This document shows, one piece after another, positions 55,506-64,000 of a DNA stretch of 64,000 bases. Source of the stretch: G963664835 sp963664835 (GTDB lineage Bacteria; Chloroflexota; UBA6077; FW602-bin22; JBCLEL01); NCBI GenBank assembly GCA_963664835.2, contig CAXXUG010000013.1:348133-412132 (forward strand), given 5' to 3'. The notes under the pieces were generated by a model. It made no database searches, had not been told where the DNA came from, and was given only the letters and a program-made list of their open reading frames with translations. A program made the position numbers and the translations under genes. The first letter of the stretch is position 1, and every line of letters starts with the position of its first letter.

Positions 55506-55769
55506 AGCTCTCTCTCCCGTGGTAGTCCATGCCGAGAAATCATTCGTTTCATTTCCTGGGGCAGTTCCTAGAATAATGAAGGGTCGCCGCGAGGCAGACG
55601 AGCGATCTGCAAGCTTAGTGCCCAGGAATTGCAGGCACTTAAAATACTCCACTGTGTCGGAGATCGTCAACGACTCGGGTACGCTCTAGAGATTAGGTTG
55701 CAGCGCTGGGACTGCTCTCGTGGGCTGCGAGATTCGCCAATCCACGCTCAGACAATTCGATCAGCATAT

Positions 55770-56028
55770 CTACATGGGAAGGGCGGACTGGCGCATTTGG
55801 CCGGCGAAGAGGCTGCTGACCGACTCGCCGACGTGGATGCGCCGCATGGCTTCGGCAAAGAGTGGGGCCACGGACAAGACGTGAAGGTTGGGAATTTCGC
55901 TCTCCCGATAGGATGACACGGTATCGGTGGTGACGTACTAGGTGACATCGGGCCGGGCGCGGAACCTCTCGGCGGCCGAGCCGGTTAAAAGGCCGTGGGT
56001 ACAACCGACCGATTTTCGCTCCCCTGCA
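55770..56028 (-). pseudogene. Duplicate of the prs 3' end
   Basis: About 259 bases match the last part of the intact prs gene (56880 to about 57130) at close to 90%, starting from the same stop and LPM end. The frame is broken: GTGACCGAG of prs is GTCACCTAG here, an in-frame stop on the minus strand, and small indels occur. The HigBA pair lies between this copy and the true prs end. Divergence shows it is not a very recent copy. Confidence 0.85.
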
Positions 56029-56124
56029 TTGGGTCAGTTCGCGCCGGCGGGATAGCCCCCTTTTCCTGCAAAAGTCGTAGTCGAGGAATTTACGAGAGCA
56101 TGACTACCGTGCTAGCATGTCATC

Positions 56125-56418
56125 GTGATCGTCTCGTTCAAGGATGTCGGCACCGAGGACGTCTTCAACGGGCGGGACACTCGAACCGCGCGACGGATTT
56201 GCCCGCCAGCGATTTGGAATGTGGCTCAGCGAAAGTTAGATCAACTCGATTCCGCCGCAGTCCTGACCGACCTCCGCGTACCTCCCGGCAATCGGTTAGA
56301 ACGACTGGTCGGGGATAGAAGTGGGCAACACAGCATTCGTGTCAACGACAGGTATCGCGTCTGCTTCGGATGGACCGACGCAGGTCCTGTCGACGTAGAG
56401 ATTACGGACTATCATTGA
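56125..56418 (+). CDS. higB: HigB-type RelE-superfamily toxin
   Basis: 97 residues from a GTG. It has the HigB pattern VSFKDVGTEDVFNG, ARRICPPAIWNVAQRKLDQL, PPGNRLERLVGDRSGQHSIRVNDRYRVCFGW. Such toxins cut mRNA on the ribosome. It is followed 14 bases later by the antitoxin gene, in the toxin-first order usual for HigBA. The pair is flanked by a prs tail copy and prs. Confidence 0.88.
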   Translation: MIVSFKDVGTEDVFNGRDTRTARRICPPAIWNVAQRKLDQLDSAAVLTDLRVPPGNRLERLVGDRSGQHSIRVNDRYRVCFGWTDAGPVDVEITDYH

Positions 56419-56432
56419 AGGGGAGTCTAGGT

Positions 56433-56747
56433 ATGGTACGCATCCCAACCCAGCGGGAGCCGACCCACCCGGGCGAGATGCTGATGCAAGAGTTCCTGTT
56501 GCCCCTCGGTGTGACTCAGAGCGACCTGGCCAGAGCGATCCGCGTGCCCCTACAGAGCGTCAACGAGGTCGTCCGCAGGAGGCGAGGGATCACGCCCAGC
56601 ACCGCTTTACGACTTTCTAAATTCCTCGGCACGTCTCCCGACTTCTGGATGAGCCTGCAACTCCGCTGGGACCTGTACCACACTCAGCGTGCCGAGGCGG
56701 AGCAAATCAACGGCATCCTGCCCCACGAACTGATCAACGCCACGTAG
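56433..56747 (+). CDS. higA: HigA-type XRE antitoxin
   Basis: 104 residues from the ATG at 56433, with AGGGGAG just upstream. PTHPGEMLMQEFLLPLGVTQ, then SDLARAIRVPLQSVNEVVRRRRGITPSTALRLSKFLG, is the standard HigA helix-turn-helix, ending in FWMSLQLRWDLYHTQ. It should neutralise HigB and repress the pair. Confidence 0.92.
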   Translation: MVRIPTQREPTHPGEMLMQEFLLPLGVTQSDLARAIRVPLQSVNEVVRRRRGITPSTALRLSKFLGTSPDFWMSLQLRWDLYHTQRAEAEQINGILPHELINAT

Positions 56748-56879
56748 AGGCCAGTCGATCTTCGGCGATGAGCACTATCAGTGCATGTAGTGACGGCCGG
56801 AGCAAATGGGCTGCGCTCGGTAATTGGTCCGCGACTACTTGCCGGACGGTACATCCTGAGACGATACGGCGGGGTGAAC

Positions 56880-57848
56880 CTACATGGGAAGGGCGGACTG
56901 GCGCATTTGGCCGGCGAAGAGACTGCTGACCGACTCGCCGACGTGGATGCGCCGCATGGCTTCGGCGAAGAGTGGCGCCACGGACAGCACATGGAGGTTG
57001 GGTATATCGCTGCCCCGGTAGCTCGAGACGGTGTCGGTGGTGACGTACTCGGTGACATCGGGCCGCGCGCGGAATCTTTCGGTGGCCGAGCCGGTGAACA
57101 GGCCGTGGGTGCAAACTACCGATTTGCGCGTTACGCCTCGCTCGCTCAGTCTGTCCAAAAGGGTGAGGATGCTCCCGCCGGTGGCAATTTCTTCGTCGAG
57201 CACTATCGCGGTCTTATCGTCGACATCGCCAACGATCGTGTCGATGATGACCTTGGAATCGCTGACGCGCTGCTTGTTGCCGGCTGCGACGGGCAGGCCG
57301 AATAATCGGGCAAAGTAGGCGGCATCTTTGGCCCTGCCGAAGTCGGGAGATACGACGATGGTGTTGGAGAGGTCCCGGTCTCGGAAGTGGCCGGCAAGGA
57401 TGTCGAGCGCGTTGAGATGGTCGACTGGTATTCCGAAGAAGCCGTGGACCTGCGGCGCATGCAGTGTCATCGTCAGCACGCGGTTCGCGCCGGCGGTAGC
57501 GAGCAGGTCGGCAATCAGCCGGCCGGCGATCGAGATTCTCGGAGCGTCCTTCTGGTCCGAGCGGGCGTACCCGTAGTAGGGGATGACGGCGGTCACCCGC
57601 GACGCCGAGGCGCCCCGGGCGGCGTCCAGCATCTGAAACAGCTCGACGAGGTGGTCGTGCACCGGTGGGACCAGCGGTTGGATCACGAACACGTCCGCCT
57701 CGCGACAGTTCTCGTTGAGCTGGACTTGAATGCATCCGTTGCTGAAACGGTTTATCGTAGTTGGACTCAACGGCAGTCCGAGGTGTGCGCAGATATTGTC
57801 GGCCAGATCAGTATGCGCGCTGCCGGTAAAGACTACGATCCTTCGCAT
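56880..57848 (-). CDS. prs: Ribose-phosphate pyrophosphokinase
   Basis: 322 residues. FTGSAHTDLADNICAHLGL opens the first half; the catalytic flexible loop YYGYARSDQKDAPRISIAGRLIADLLATAG and the ribose-5-phosphate loop DDKTAIVLDEEIATGGSILTLLDRL are complete. It makes PRPP from ribose 5-phosphate and ATP for nucleotide, His and Trp synthesis. The last 250 bases are duplicated downstream at 55770-56028. Single-copy housekeeping gene otherwise. Confidence 0.93.
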   Translation of the reverse strand: MRRIVVFTGSAHTDLADNICAHLGLPLSPTTINRFSNGCIQVQLNENCREADVFVIQPLVPPVHDHLVELFQMLDAARGASASRVTAVIPYYGYARSDQKDAPRISIAGRLIADLLATAGANRVLTMTLHAPQVHGFFGIPVDHLNALDILAGHFRDRDLSNTIVVSPDFGRAKDAAYFARLFGLPVAAGNKQRVSDSKVIIDTIVGDVDDKTAIVLDEEIATGGSILTLLDRLSERGVTRKSVVCTHGLFTGSATERFRARPDVTEYVTTDTVSSYRGSDIPNLHVLSVAPLFAEAMRRIHVGESVSSLFAGQMRQSALPM

Positions 57849-58402
57849 TGGTGGCTGTTCCTCCAGCGTTCAGTTTATGAGGCGTGGAATGTGTAGTATA
57901 GGGCATATGAGACAGGGGCCGGCACCAGTCGTCTTCTCCCCGGTTTTCGGTATTTGTGGCGAATACTGCTTGGGTTTCGAGACGGCAGCTTGATTTCGTT
58001 GGTGCAGGTGAGCACGACTCTTGAGGCAATCCAAGTGCCAATTAGGCATGAGCGTGATAGCCTTCTGTTCGAGCGTGGTTTCGAGATTCATTCGGCTCTC
58101 TTGGCCTCTTTATCCACGGGTGAACGTGGGCGTTCTCATTCGCGTGGTAGTGGCCGTTTGAGGGGCCGGCCTCATAATCCGCAAGATGTTTGCGATGTCC
58201 CGCGCCTGGCGAGTGAGAGGGGAACGCAATCCAAAGGGGAAGGGTCCCGCGTGTCTCTGGCCCGGTGGTTCAATGTGAGGGGTACTTCTAGAGTTTGCAA
58301 TGAGTTACCTGTAAGTCCTCCGCACCTGACAAATCAAACTAGCACGCGACCGAGAGTTGCACTGTCATTTCGCGGAGAGGATGGTAGCTTGGCCAGAACG
58401 AC
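57849..58402. other. 554-base gap without a supported gene
   Basis: Open frames exist (for example on the plus strand at 57954-58406) but have odd composition, no ribosome site and no recognisable domain. It should hold the prs promoter (minus strand) and that of the ABC-F gene. Confidence 0.5.
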
Positions 58403-60385
58403 ATGATTCTTGCTTCCAATATCAGCAAAGCCTACTCAACCAGGACCCTATTCAGTGGGCTCACATTGAGCCTGGCTGCTGGGGACCGTGTCGCGCTGGT
58501 TGGCGCAAACGGCTCCGGGAAGACCACGCTGATGGACATTCTGGCAGGCGAAATGTCTCCCGACACGGGGAAGGTGTCCAAACAGCGCAACGTGACGATC
58601 GGTTATCTCAAGCAGGAGCCCGGTCTCTTCGCCGGAAAGTCCCTGCTCCAAGAGGTGTTGGACGCCGCCTCAGAAGTGAATGCTCTGGTAGACGAGATTA
58701 TCGCTGCCCAAGAGGCCTTGGCATCGGAATCCGACCCTGTGCAACAGGCCTATTTACTGAATCGACTCGGCAAGCTCGACGTGGCGTTGGAGGCGGCTGG
58801 TGGAGGGGACCGCGAGCACGAGGCCAAGGCAATCCTATCAGGCCTCGGTTTCGAGCCGAGTGACTTTCTCCGGCCCATCAGCGAGTTCAGCGGTGGCTGG
58901 ATCATGCGGGCGAGCCTTGCCAGGATTCTATTCAGGAAGCCCAACCTGTTGCTGCTTGACGAACCAACTAACCACCTAGACCTTGATGCAAACCTGTGGT
59001 TTGAGAAGTACCTGGCGTCTTTCCAGGGCGGTGTGCTAATCACATCTCACGACCGCACATTTCTGAACCAGACCGCAACCAGGGTCCTTGCCATTGAACC
59101 GGACGAGGTGGTGCTTCACAAGGGAAACTATGACGATTATCTGGTTGCACGCGAGCGCGCCCTTCAGGTGAAGCGGGCAGCCTCCGCCAGGCAGGAGCGC
59201 GAAGTTCAGAGGCAAATGCGATTCATAGATCGGTTTCGCTCGAAGGCCAGAAAGGCCAGCCAGGTGCAAAGCCGTTTGAAGCAACTCGAGAAGATGGAGA
59301 CCATCAGGTTGCCAAGAGCCACCAAGAAGGTCCGCTACTCTTTCCCGAAACCCCCGCGCATCGGCTCCGAGGTCATAACGCTGACCAACGTAAGCAAGTC
59401 CTACGGAGACAATGTGGTTTACCGCGATATGAATCTCACACTCTTGCGCGGAGACCGCGTTGCGTTAGTTGGGCCGAACGGCGCCGGCAAGTCCACGCTG
59501 CTGAAGATACTCGCAGGCGTGATACCGATAGACAAGGGCGAAAGAAAGACCGGTCACAACGTGATCACGACATATTACGCGCAGCACGTGCTCGAACTCC
59601 TCAACCCTGACAATACTGTCATCGAGGAGTTGCAACAGTTGGCGCCGATGGAATCGGAGCAGAACCTGCGCACTACTCTCGGCGGTTTTCTGTTCAGCGG
59701 CGACGATGTACGCAAGCGGATTGCCGTGCTTTCCGGCGGCGAAAAGGCGCGGGTTGCCCTGGCAAAACTGCTGATCCAGCCTAGCAACCTACTCCTAATG
59801 GATGAACCGACCAACCACCTTGATATCGTTTCCAGGGAGATTTTGTCGGACGCCCTCGGGGACTATCACGGGAATATCTGTTTCATAACTCACGATCGGA
59901 CTCTAATGAGCCAGGTCGCGAACAAGATTGTAGAGATAGACGGCGGTCGTCCGACGGTTTTCCCTGGGAACTACGACAGCTATCTCTATCAAAATCAAAC
60001 TGAGACCATTAAGAGAGGAGCAAGTCCGAGGGCGAATGGCGGGCGTGTCGATATCTTGGAACAAGGCCTGGCCAAGAGCCGTAACGGCAGGCCAAGAAAT
60101 CCAGAGAGGCGCCAGAGCCGGTCGCTGAGCAGAGAGGCGCGCAAGGTCGCAGTCAAGATCGAGAGCGTATACGCCTCCCTGGCTGACCATGAGGCCCGCA
60201 TAGCGGAGTTGGAGGCGATGTTCTCCAACCCGGACCAGTTTGACGGGCCAGACCAGCTTGCTGCCTCAGGAGAGCAATACCGTGTGCTCAAAGAGGAAGC
60301 GGAATCGCTGTTGGAAGAGTGGGAGAGGTTGTCGTTGGAAGCAGACACCATCGGCCGTAAACTGGCGGAGCTGGAGCCCGACTAG
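58403..60385 (+). CDS. ABC-F family ATPase (ribosome-associated type)
   Basis: 660 residues with two ABC domains and no membrane helices. Domain 1: GANGSGKTTL, signature SGGWIMR, DEPTNHLDLD. Domain 2: GPNGAGKSTL, signature LSGGEKARVALA, DEPTNHLDIVS. A basic linker (QRQMRFIDRFRSKARKASQVQSRLKQLEKME) separates them, and the C-terminus forms an alpha-helical hairpin (ARIAELEAMFSNPDQFDGPD). ABC-F proteins of this kind act at the ribosome E site in translation control or antibiotic protection. Confidence 0.92.
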   Translation: MILASNISKAYSTRTLFSGLTLSLAAGDRVALVGANGSGKTTLMDILAGEMSPDTGKVSKQRNVTIGYLKQEPGLFAGKSLLQEVLDAASEVNALVDEIIAAQEALASESDPVQQAYLLNRLGKLDVALEAAGGGDREHEAKAILSGLGFEPSDFLRPISEFSGGWIMRASLARILFRKPNLLLLDEPTNHLDLDANLWFEKYLASFQGGVLITSHDRTFLNQTATRVLAIEPDEVVLHKGNYDDYLVARERALQVKRAASARQEREVQRQMRFIDRFRSKARKASQVQSRLKQLEKMETIRLPRATKKVRYSFPKPPRIGSEVITLTNVSKSYGDNVVYRDMNLTLLRGDRVALVGPNGAGKSTLLKILAGVIPIDKGERKTGHNVITTYYAQHVLELLNPDNTVIEELQQLAPMESEQNLRTTLGGFLFSGDDVRKRIAVLSGGEKARVALAKLLIQPSNLLLMDEPTNHLDIVSREILSDALGDYHGNICFITHDRTLMSQVANKIVEIDGGRPTVFPGNYDSYLYQNQTETIKRGASPRANGGRVDILEQGLAKSRNGRPRNPERRQSRSLSREARKVAVKIESVYASLADHEARIAELEAMFSNPDQFDGPDQLAASGEQYRVLKEEAESLLEEWERLSLEADTIGRKLAELEPD

Positions 60386-60727
60386 CCCAGTGCCGGCGAC
60401 CGCGCGGTCCTTCGCGTGTGCGTTCAGAGACGAATAATCCTCCCGGAGCACTACCAAGCAGAACCACGGAGCCGCAGGCATTCAGAGCGGCGCGGCACTG
60501 GGCTTGCGCGAGAGTGGTGGATCGTCAAGGCGCCCTAGCACCGGCTTCGCCAATTGGAGACTTGTCGGAGGTAATGGAGGAGTAGCGTGTGGAGGAGTTT
60601 CGGTCGAGCTTGAGGGACGAGTTGCTCGCTCCTGGCCGGGCCGGCGAAGACCGAGGCGTAGTCGGCATGTGATATCCTCGCAGCGAATTGTAAAAATCGC
60701 GAACAGATTGAACGTGAGGAGTGGCGT
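60386..60727. other. 342-base gap without a supported gene
   Basis: No open frame with a ribosome site and recognisable product. GAGGAG at 60716-60721 serves the downstream aldolase gene. Confidence 0.5.
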
Positions 60728-61483
60728 GTGACGATCAACAGGGCAAAACGCCGGATGTTGGAAGGAAAGGTCGCTATAGGCGCCGAGCTGGGACTCGGCT
60801 CACCGCTCGCAGGCGAGATGATCTCCCCGCTGGGATTCGACTTCATTCAGGTAGACACCCAGCACGGACGCTGGGCTGACGAGACCGCGATGCTTGGATT
60901 CAGAGGTATCGGCTTGGGGTCGGCAGTACCGATGGCGAGGGTCAGGAGAAACGACTACGGACTGATCGGCCGGCTGCTGGACATGGGCGCGATGGGGATT
61001 GTGGTGCCGATGGTGAACAACGCCGAAGAGGCGGAGGCGGCGGTATACGCAACGAGGTATCCGCCTCGTGGCGGTCGGTCGATTGGACCGTTCGGGACGG
61101 GATTTCTTGGTCCTGATTACGACGACTGGGCCGACGAGGAGATCTTTCTCGCGGTCCAGATAGAGACAGCCGAGGGTGAGAAGAACGCCGAAGAGATAAT
61201 GGCGGTGGATGGGATAGACGGCTGCTGGATAGGACCGGGCGACCTGGGCCGATTCATGGGGCTGGATCGAAACACCCCGGAGGGAGACGCAGCCCACACG
61301 GCGGCGATTCGCGGCATAATCGAGGCCACCAGGAAGGCGGGAAAGATACCCGGCATATCGATGGGAACCGCGCCTGACGCGAAGCGGTGGATCGACGAGG
61401 GTTGCCTCTTCGTCACGGCCGGCGTGGACTGGATGTGGATTTTGGCGAAGGCACGGGAGACATTGAGCTACTTGGGCCGCTGA
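60728..61483 (+). CDS. HpcH/HpaI-type class II aldolase
   Basis: 251 residues from a GTG at 60728, preceded by GAGGAG. The family's metal and substrate motifs are visible: FIQVDTQHGRWAD (in place of the usual DxEH), VPMVNNAEEAEAAVYATRYPPRGGRSIG, VQIETAEGEKNAEEI with the metal Glu, GCWIGPGDLGRFMGL with the metal Asp. These enzymes cleave 2-keto-3-deoxy acids to pyruvate and an aldehyde. The substitution QHG for EHG suggests a variant substrate or mechanism. Confidence 0.85.
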   Translation: MTINRAKRRMLEGKVAIGAELGLGSPLAGEMISPLGFDFIQVDTQHGRWADETAMLGFRGIGLGSAVPMARVRRNDYGLIGRLLDMGAMGIVVPMVNNAEEAEAAVYATRYPPRGGRSIGPFGTGFLGPDYDDWADEEIFLAVQIETAEGEKNAEEIMAVDGIDGCWIGPGDLGRFMGLDRNTPEGDAAHTAAIRGIIEATRKAGKIPGISMGTAPDAKRWIDEGCLFVTAGVDWMWILAKARETLSYLGR

Positions 61484-61534
61484 CGGCCTGGGGTCCCTTC
61501 TGCGTACCAAGTTGTGGAGGAGCGAGGGACAAAC

Positions 61535-62223
61535 CCATCTGTTCCAACTAATTGGCTCATCAGACTGAGAGCAAAGACCTCCTACAAAGCGATACATACC
61601 TTCTATGAGCGTGGCGATGTCTTCGTTGGCATCGTCTGGCTCGGAGTTCACCGCGCTGACCGGGCCAAACACGCGGTGCGGCCGGCGACTTTCAGGCAGG
61701 GCAGAACTCTGCACCGTTACATCACCAACATTCGAGACCCTCACACGTTCCCGATTGCATCGATAGCCTAGGTCTATTCTCGGCGGTGGGACGTTGAGAT
61801 GGCGATCTCGTTGCCAAGCAACACCTCAAGCTGCGTCTTCTGTGGTCTGCCAAACAGGTCGTGTTTCAGCAACAAATTTGGGCAACGTTGATAATCTCGC
61901 AGGTCCTGCAGTCTTTGAGGCTTGAGATAGCTTGCAAGGCCGGCGTGGATCCGTTCGAGGCATCCATCAGCCTGCTGGTGGAGTACGCGCCCCAGTATGC
62001 CTATGAAGGCAGAGATCCCGTGAGGGTTTTCGTTGAGCGAGGTCGTCAACTCGGCTTCATTCGACCATCGCGAAGAACGCACATTCAGACCCCGAGCATA
62101 CCCGCCGGGTCAATTCTGCCGGCCCCGCCCGAACTGGCGCTCGTTCACACCCCTCGATATGCTATTCGCAAGTACTACAGACACGCCGCAACACCATGAC
62201 AACCAATTAGTTGGGACAGATGG
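61535..62223 (+). mobile_element. IS4-type element, copy 2, internally deleted
   Basis: 689 bp with both inverted ends: CCATCTGTTCCAACTAATTG at 61535-61554, exact match to copy 1, and the complement CAATTAGTTGGGACAGATGG at 62204-62223. After the left end the sequence jumps straight to the middle of the transposase gene (GGCTCATCAGACTGAGAG). The junction lies at an AATTG shared by the end and the interior, so the deletion likely arose across that short repeat. Confidence 0.8.
61553..62199 (+). pseudogene. IS4 transposase remnant, copy 2
   Basis: LIRLRAKTSYKAIHTFYERG through LHRYITNIRDPH is in one frame. A frame change follows, then YSRRWDVEM from 61775 carries the Tyr, Arg and Glu of the IS4 YREK motif (Y-x2-R-x3-E). 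One further frameshift near 61800 leads to VAKQHLKLRLLWSAKQVVFQ and then EYAPQYAYEGRDPV. This segment is missing from copy 1. Neither copy can encode an active enzyme. Confidence 0.75.
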
Positions 62224-62491
62224 TCTTGTCCCCCGCTCTGGGTGGGGTGGGCAACCGGTCCCGCAACTATCAGCATTCCCTCTGAGGCGGGGATCCAAGC
62301 GACGGATCCCGCGCGACAACGCGTAAATGGAGACACCGGCATCAATCTCACAACTGCCAATGTAGCGTGGGGCTTGTCCCCTTTCCCGCCACTTCTCATC
62401 ACTTCGCGTCTCGGCGGCTACCGGGTTGCGCGACCACGGGACAGCACACCCAACAGACCTGAACACACGCCAGGCCGACGCGCCCGGCTGA
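62224..62491. repeat. Intergenic repeat segment
   Basis: Holds two minus-oriented members of the CTTGTCCCC family, at about 62225-62236 and 62364-62380 (TGTAGCGTGGGGCTTGTCCC). No gene is seen between the IS remnant and the ferredoxin gene. Confidence 0.5.
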
Positions 62492-62701
62492 TCAATACTC
62501 TTTCCGAATAATCACCGAATCGGTCGGACAGCGCTCTAAACACAGCCAACAAAACGTGCACTCGTCCTCATTCGCCGCCACAACCGACACATTTCCCTCC
62601 TGATCAGCGGCGAATATGTCGACCGGGCACGCATCCACGCACTCCCGACAGCCGGTCGCGCATTGTGTCTGGTCGTGTATGACCGTTACAAACAGACCCA
62701 A
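62492..62701 (-). CDS. Ferredoxin-like 4Fe-4S protein
   Basis: 69 residues from a TTG at 62701, four bases after the sucD-like stop. Two cluster motifs: CATGCRECVDACPVD (first spacing is three, not two) and CTFCWLCLERCPTD (canonical). Electron carrier in the cytoplasm. It is the last gene of an operon with the succinyl-CoA synthetase-like pair, suggesting electron transfer linked to CoA-thioester metabolism, for example an oxidoreductase encoded elsewhere. Confidence 0.85.
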   Translation of the reverse strand: MGLFVTVIHDQTQCATGCRECVDACPVDIFAADQEGNVSVVAANEDECTFCWLCLERCPTDSVIIRKEY

Positions 62702-62704
62702 GGT

Positions 62705-63592
62705 CTACCTCAACAGCTCCTTCAACTTGGTCGCCACCTCCGAATAAACGTCCACCACGTGCACGCCGGCCTCCTTGAACCGGGCTACCTTGTTCTCTAC
62801 CGTGCCAGACCCCGGCCTCACTATCACCGAAGCATGGCCGAACCGAGCCCCGGGAATGTCGTCAACGAACTTGCCGGCGACAAATGCGACCACCGGTTTC
62901 GAAAAGTTCTCGCCTATGTAGTCCGCCGCCGCTTCCTCTTTCCCTCCTCCCGGCTCGCAGAACAGCGCTACTGCCTTCGTATCGTCGTCTCGTTCAAACA
63001 GCTCCAGGAAGTCATTGTACGTCGAGCCGACTATCGGGTCGCCCCCCATTCCAATTGCCGTGCTCTGGCCGATACCCTTTTGCGTAAGCAAGTTCGCGAT
63101 TTCGGTCGTCATACCGCCGCTCCGCGAAATGATCCCGACCGGCCCCGGCGTGAAACTGCGCTCAGGATTACTACCGCCAAATATCCCCAGGCGCGATTGT
63201 CCCACCGTTATCACGCCACCCGTGTTTGGACCGATTACCCGGGCGCCGCGATCAGCCGCGAAAGCGAGCATTTCCACCGCGTCCCTGCGAGGGATTCTCT
63301 CAGTTGGGACAACGATCAACCCTATCCCGTTGTCGGCAGCCTCCATGACGGCGTCCTTGGCGGACGCAGCCGGCACCAACACCAGGCTCGCGTCTGCCGC
63401 GTGAGCGTCCACCGCCTCCCACACGCCGTCATACACCGGCACCCCGTGTACCGACTCGCCACCCTTGCCCGGCGTCACGCCCGCGACGACGTTGGTGCCA
63501 TATGCCAACATTTCACCAGACATCGACGCCGCCTCGCGCCCAGTAATTCCCTGGATGATCACCCGCGTGCCGGCGTCAACCAGTATTCCCAT
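62705..63592 (-). CDS. sucD: Succinyl-CoA synthetase alpha-subunit-like protein
   Basis: 295 residues. CoA-binding Rossmann half: VIIQGITGREAASMSGEMLAYGTNVVAGVTPGKGG. Ligase half: GIISRSGGMTTEIANLLTQKGIG and IGMGGDPIVGSTYNDFLELFE. GARFGHASVIV has the phosphohistidine His. It forms a complex with the beta subunit encoded just upstream, making acyl-CoA from acid, CoA and NTP. Succinate is the default substrate; malate-CoA ligase is an alternative. The start overlaps the beta gene by 17 bases. Confidence 0.88.
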   Translation of the reverse strand: MGILVDAGTRVIIQGITGREAASMSGEMLAYGTNVVAGVTPGKGGESVHGVPVYDGVWEAVDAHAADASLVLVPAASAKDAVMEAADNGIGLIVVPTERIPRRDAVEMLAFAADRGARVIGPNTGGVITVGQSRLGIFGGSNPERSFTPGPVGIISRSGGMTTEIANLLTQKGIGQSTAIGMGGDPIVGSTYNDFLELFERDDDTKAVALFCEPGGGKEEAAADYIGENFSKPVVAFVAGKFVDDIPGARFGHASVIVRPGSGTVENKVARFKEAGVHVVDVYSEVATKLKELLR

Positions 63593-64000
63593 GAGTCTCT
63601 CCCGCCTGGCATGTCAGGTCGACTATGAACTCCGCCGCCGCATCCATGCTATGGCTCCGGTCGAACCAGCGTATGCCGTACTTGTCTAGAATGCGATAGC
63701 CGTCATCCTCCCAGGACCCCGAGCTGCGCACCACCACCGGGAAGGTCGCCGGATCGATTCCGCTGTCGAGCAACCCCTTGATGACACCGCGAGCAACCAG
63801 GTCCACCCGAGTATTGTTGAGCACATTGGTCACGACCGCGAGGCTCTTTACGCCCGGCTTCGACATCAGAAGCCAAGTAAGCTCCTGAACCTTCCGCACG
63901 GAGGGATTGCCGCCAACCTCGCAGTAGTTAGCCGGCCGGCCACCTGACCGCAATATCGCGTCGAAAACGGTCAGACTTGCGCCTCCGCCGCCAATTATCA
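63576..64000 (-). CDS. sucC: Succinyl-CoA synthetase beta-subunit-like protein (5' part outside window)
   Basis: The C-terminal ~140 residues are present; the frame is open to the edge. GGGGASLTVFDAILRSGGRPANYCEVGGNPS is the beta-subunit ligase segment, followed by VTNVLNNTRVDLVARGVIKGL. It is first of the sucC-sucD-ferredoxin operon. The ATP-grasp domain is not in the window. Confidence 0.85.
   Translation of the reverse strand, partial: IIGGGGASLTVFDAILRSGGRPANYCEVGGNPSVRKVQELTWLLMSKPGVKSLAVVTNVLNNTRVDLVARGVIKGLLDSGIDPATFPVVVRSSGSWEDDGYRILDKYGIRWFDRSHSMDAAAEFIVDLTCQAGETHGNTG

Noticed and set aside
57954..58406. 150-codon open frame upstream of the ABC-F gene
   Set aside because: No ribosome site, Arg/Ser-rich composition and no domain; considered non-coding.
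3434..62223. Two IS4 copies as ends of a 57-kb composite transposon
   Set aside because: Both copies are defective, they are in direct orientation, and the DNA between holds housekeeping genes such as prs and sbcDC. No target duplication links the outer ends.

Overview
The window looks like a chromosome segment of an uncultured, moderately GC-rich bacterium, most plausibly a Chloroflexota lineage of the SAR202/Dehalococcoidia type. This is an inference from gene content (many SDRs, Gfo/Idh, sulfatase-like and unusual glycosidase genes, class III aminotransferase, M24 peptidase, DUF3052, RodZ-like HTH protein); no rRNA or phylogenetic marker set is present to prove it.

Layout. 1-3217: tandem GH36-like glycosidase genes, the first cut by the window edge. 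3.4-6.9 kb: a mobile patch with a decayed IS4-type element, an intact IS110-type transposase and an array of palindromic repeats. 7-34.6 kb: mostly ordinary catabolic and housekeeping genes: Gfo/Idh plus MFS, oligopeptidase B, two SDRs, a 6-phosphogluconolactonase-like propeller, class III aminotransferase, a sulfatase-fold enzyme with Thr at the formylglycine position, a glycosyltransferase, an orphan Mrr-type restriction enzyme, a GH127-like enzyme, tRNA-Sec, RodZ-like protein, methyltransferases, SbcDC and an M24 peptidase. 34.9-39.5 kb: a small island between tRNA-Val(CAC) and an exact 65-bp copy of that tRNA's 3' part. Inside it an aminoglycoside-phosphotransferase-like kinase gene is split by a 3.2-kb IS1595-type transposon with 24-bp inverted ends, an 8-bp target duplication and cargo genes.

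39.6-54.2 kb: a type I restriction-modification locus (intact hsdM and hsdR, broken hsdS) packed with accessory genes: DUF6978/DUF1828 pair, ThsB-like TIR protein with a helical partner, an NDT/TIR-like protein, a PD-(D/E)XK-like protein, a HEPN-like gene and an ATPase/DUF4276 pair, the last two broken. 54.2-57.9 kb: VapBC, a rhodanese-like protein, a HigBA pair and prs. 58.4-64 kb: ABC-F ATPase, HpcH/HpaI-type aldolase, a second, internally deleted copy of the IS4-type element, and a succinyl-CoA synthetase-like operon with a ferredoxin, running off the right edge.

The most interesting signal is recurrent. Accessory gene sets lie next to extra copies of the 3' end of the neighbouring gene: hsdM (two extra tails), hsdS (one), prs (one) and tRNA-Val (one). 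In each case the full gene remains and the cargo sits between it and a tail copy, or beside one. This suggests repeated capture of defence or toxin-antitoxin cassettes at gene 3' ends. The non-tRNA cases have no visible integrase, and the mechanism is inference.
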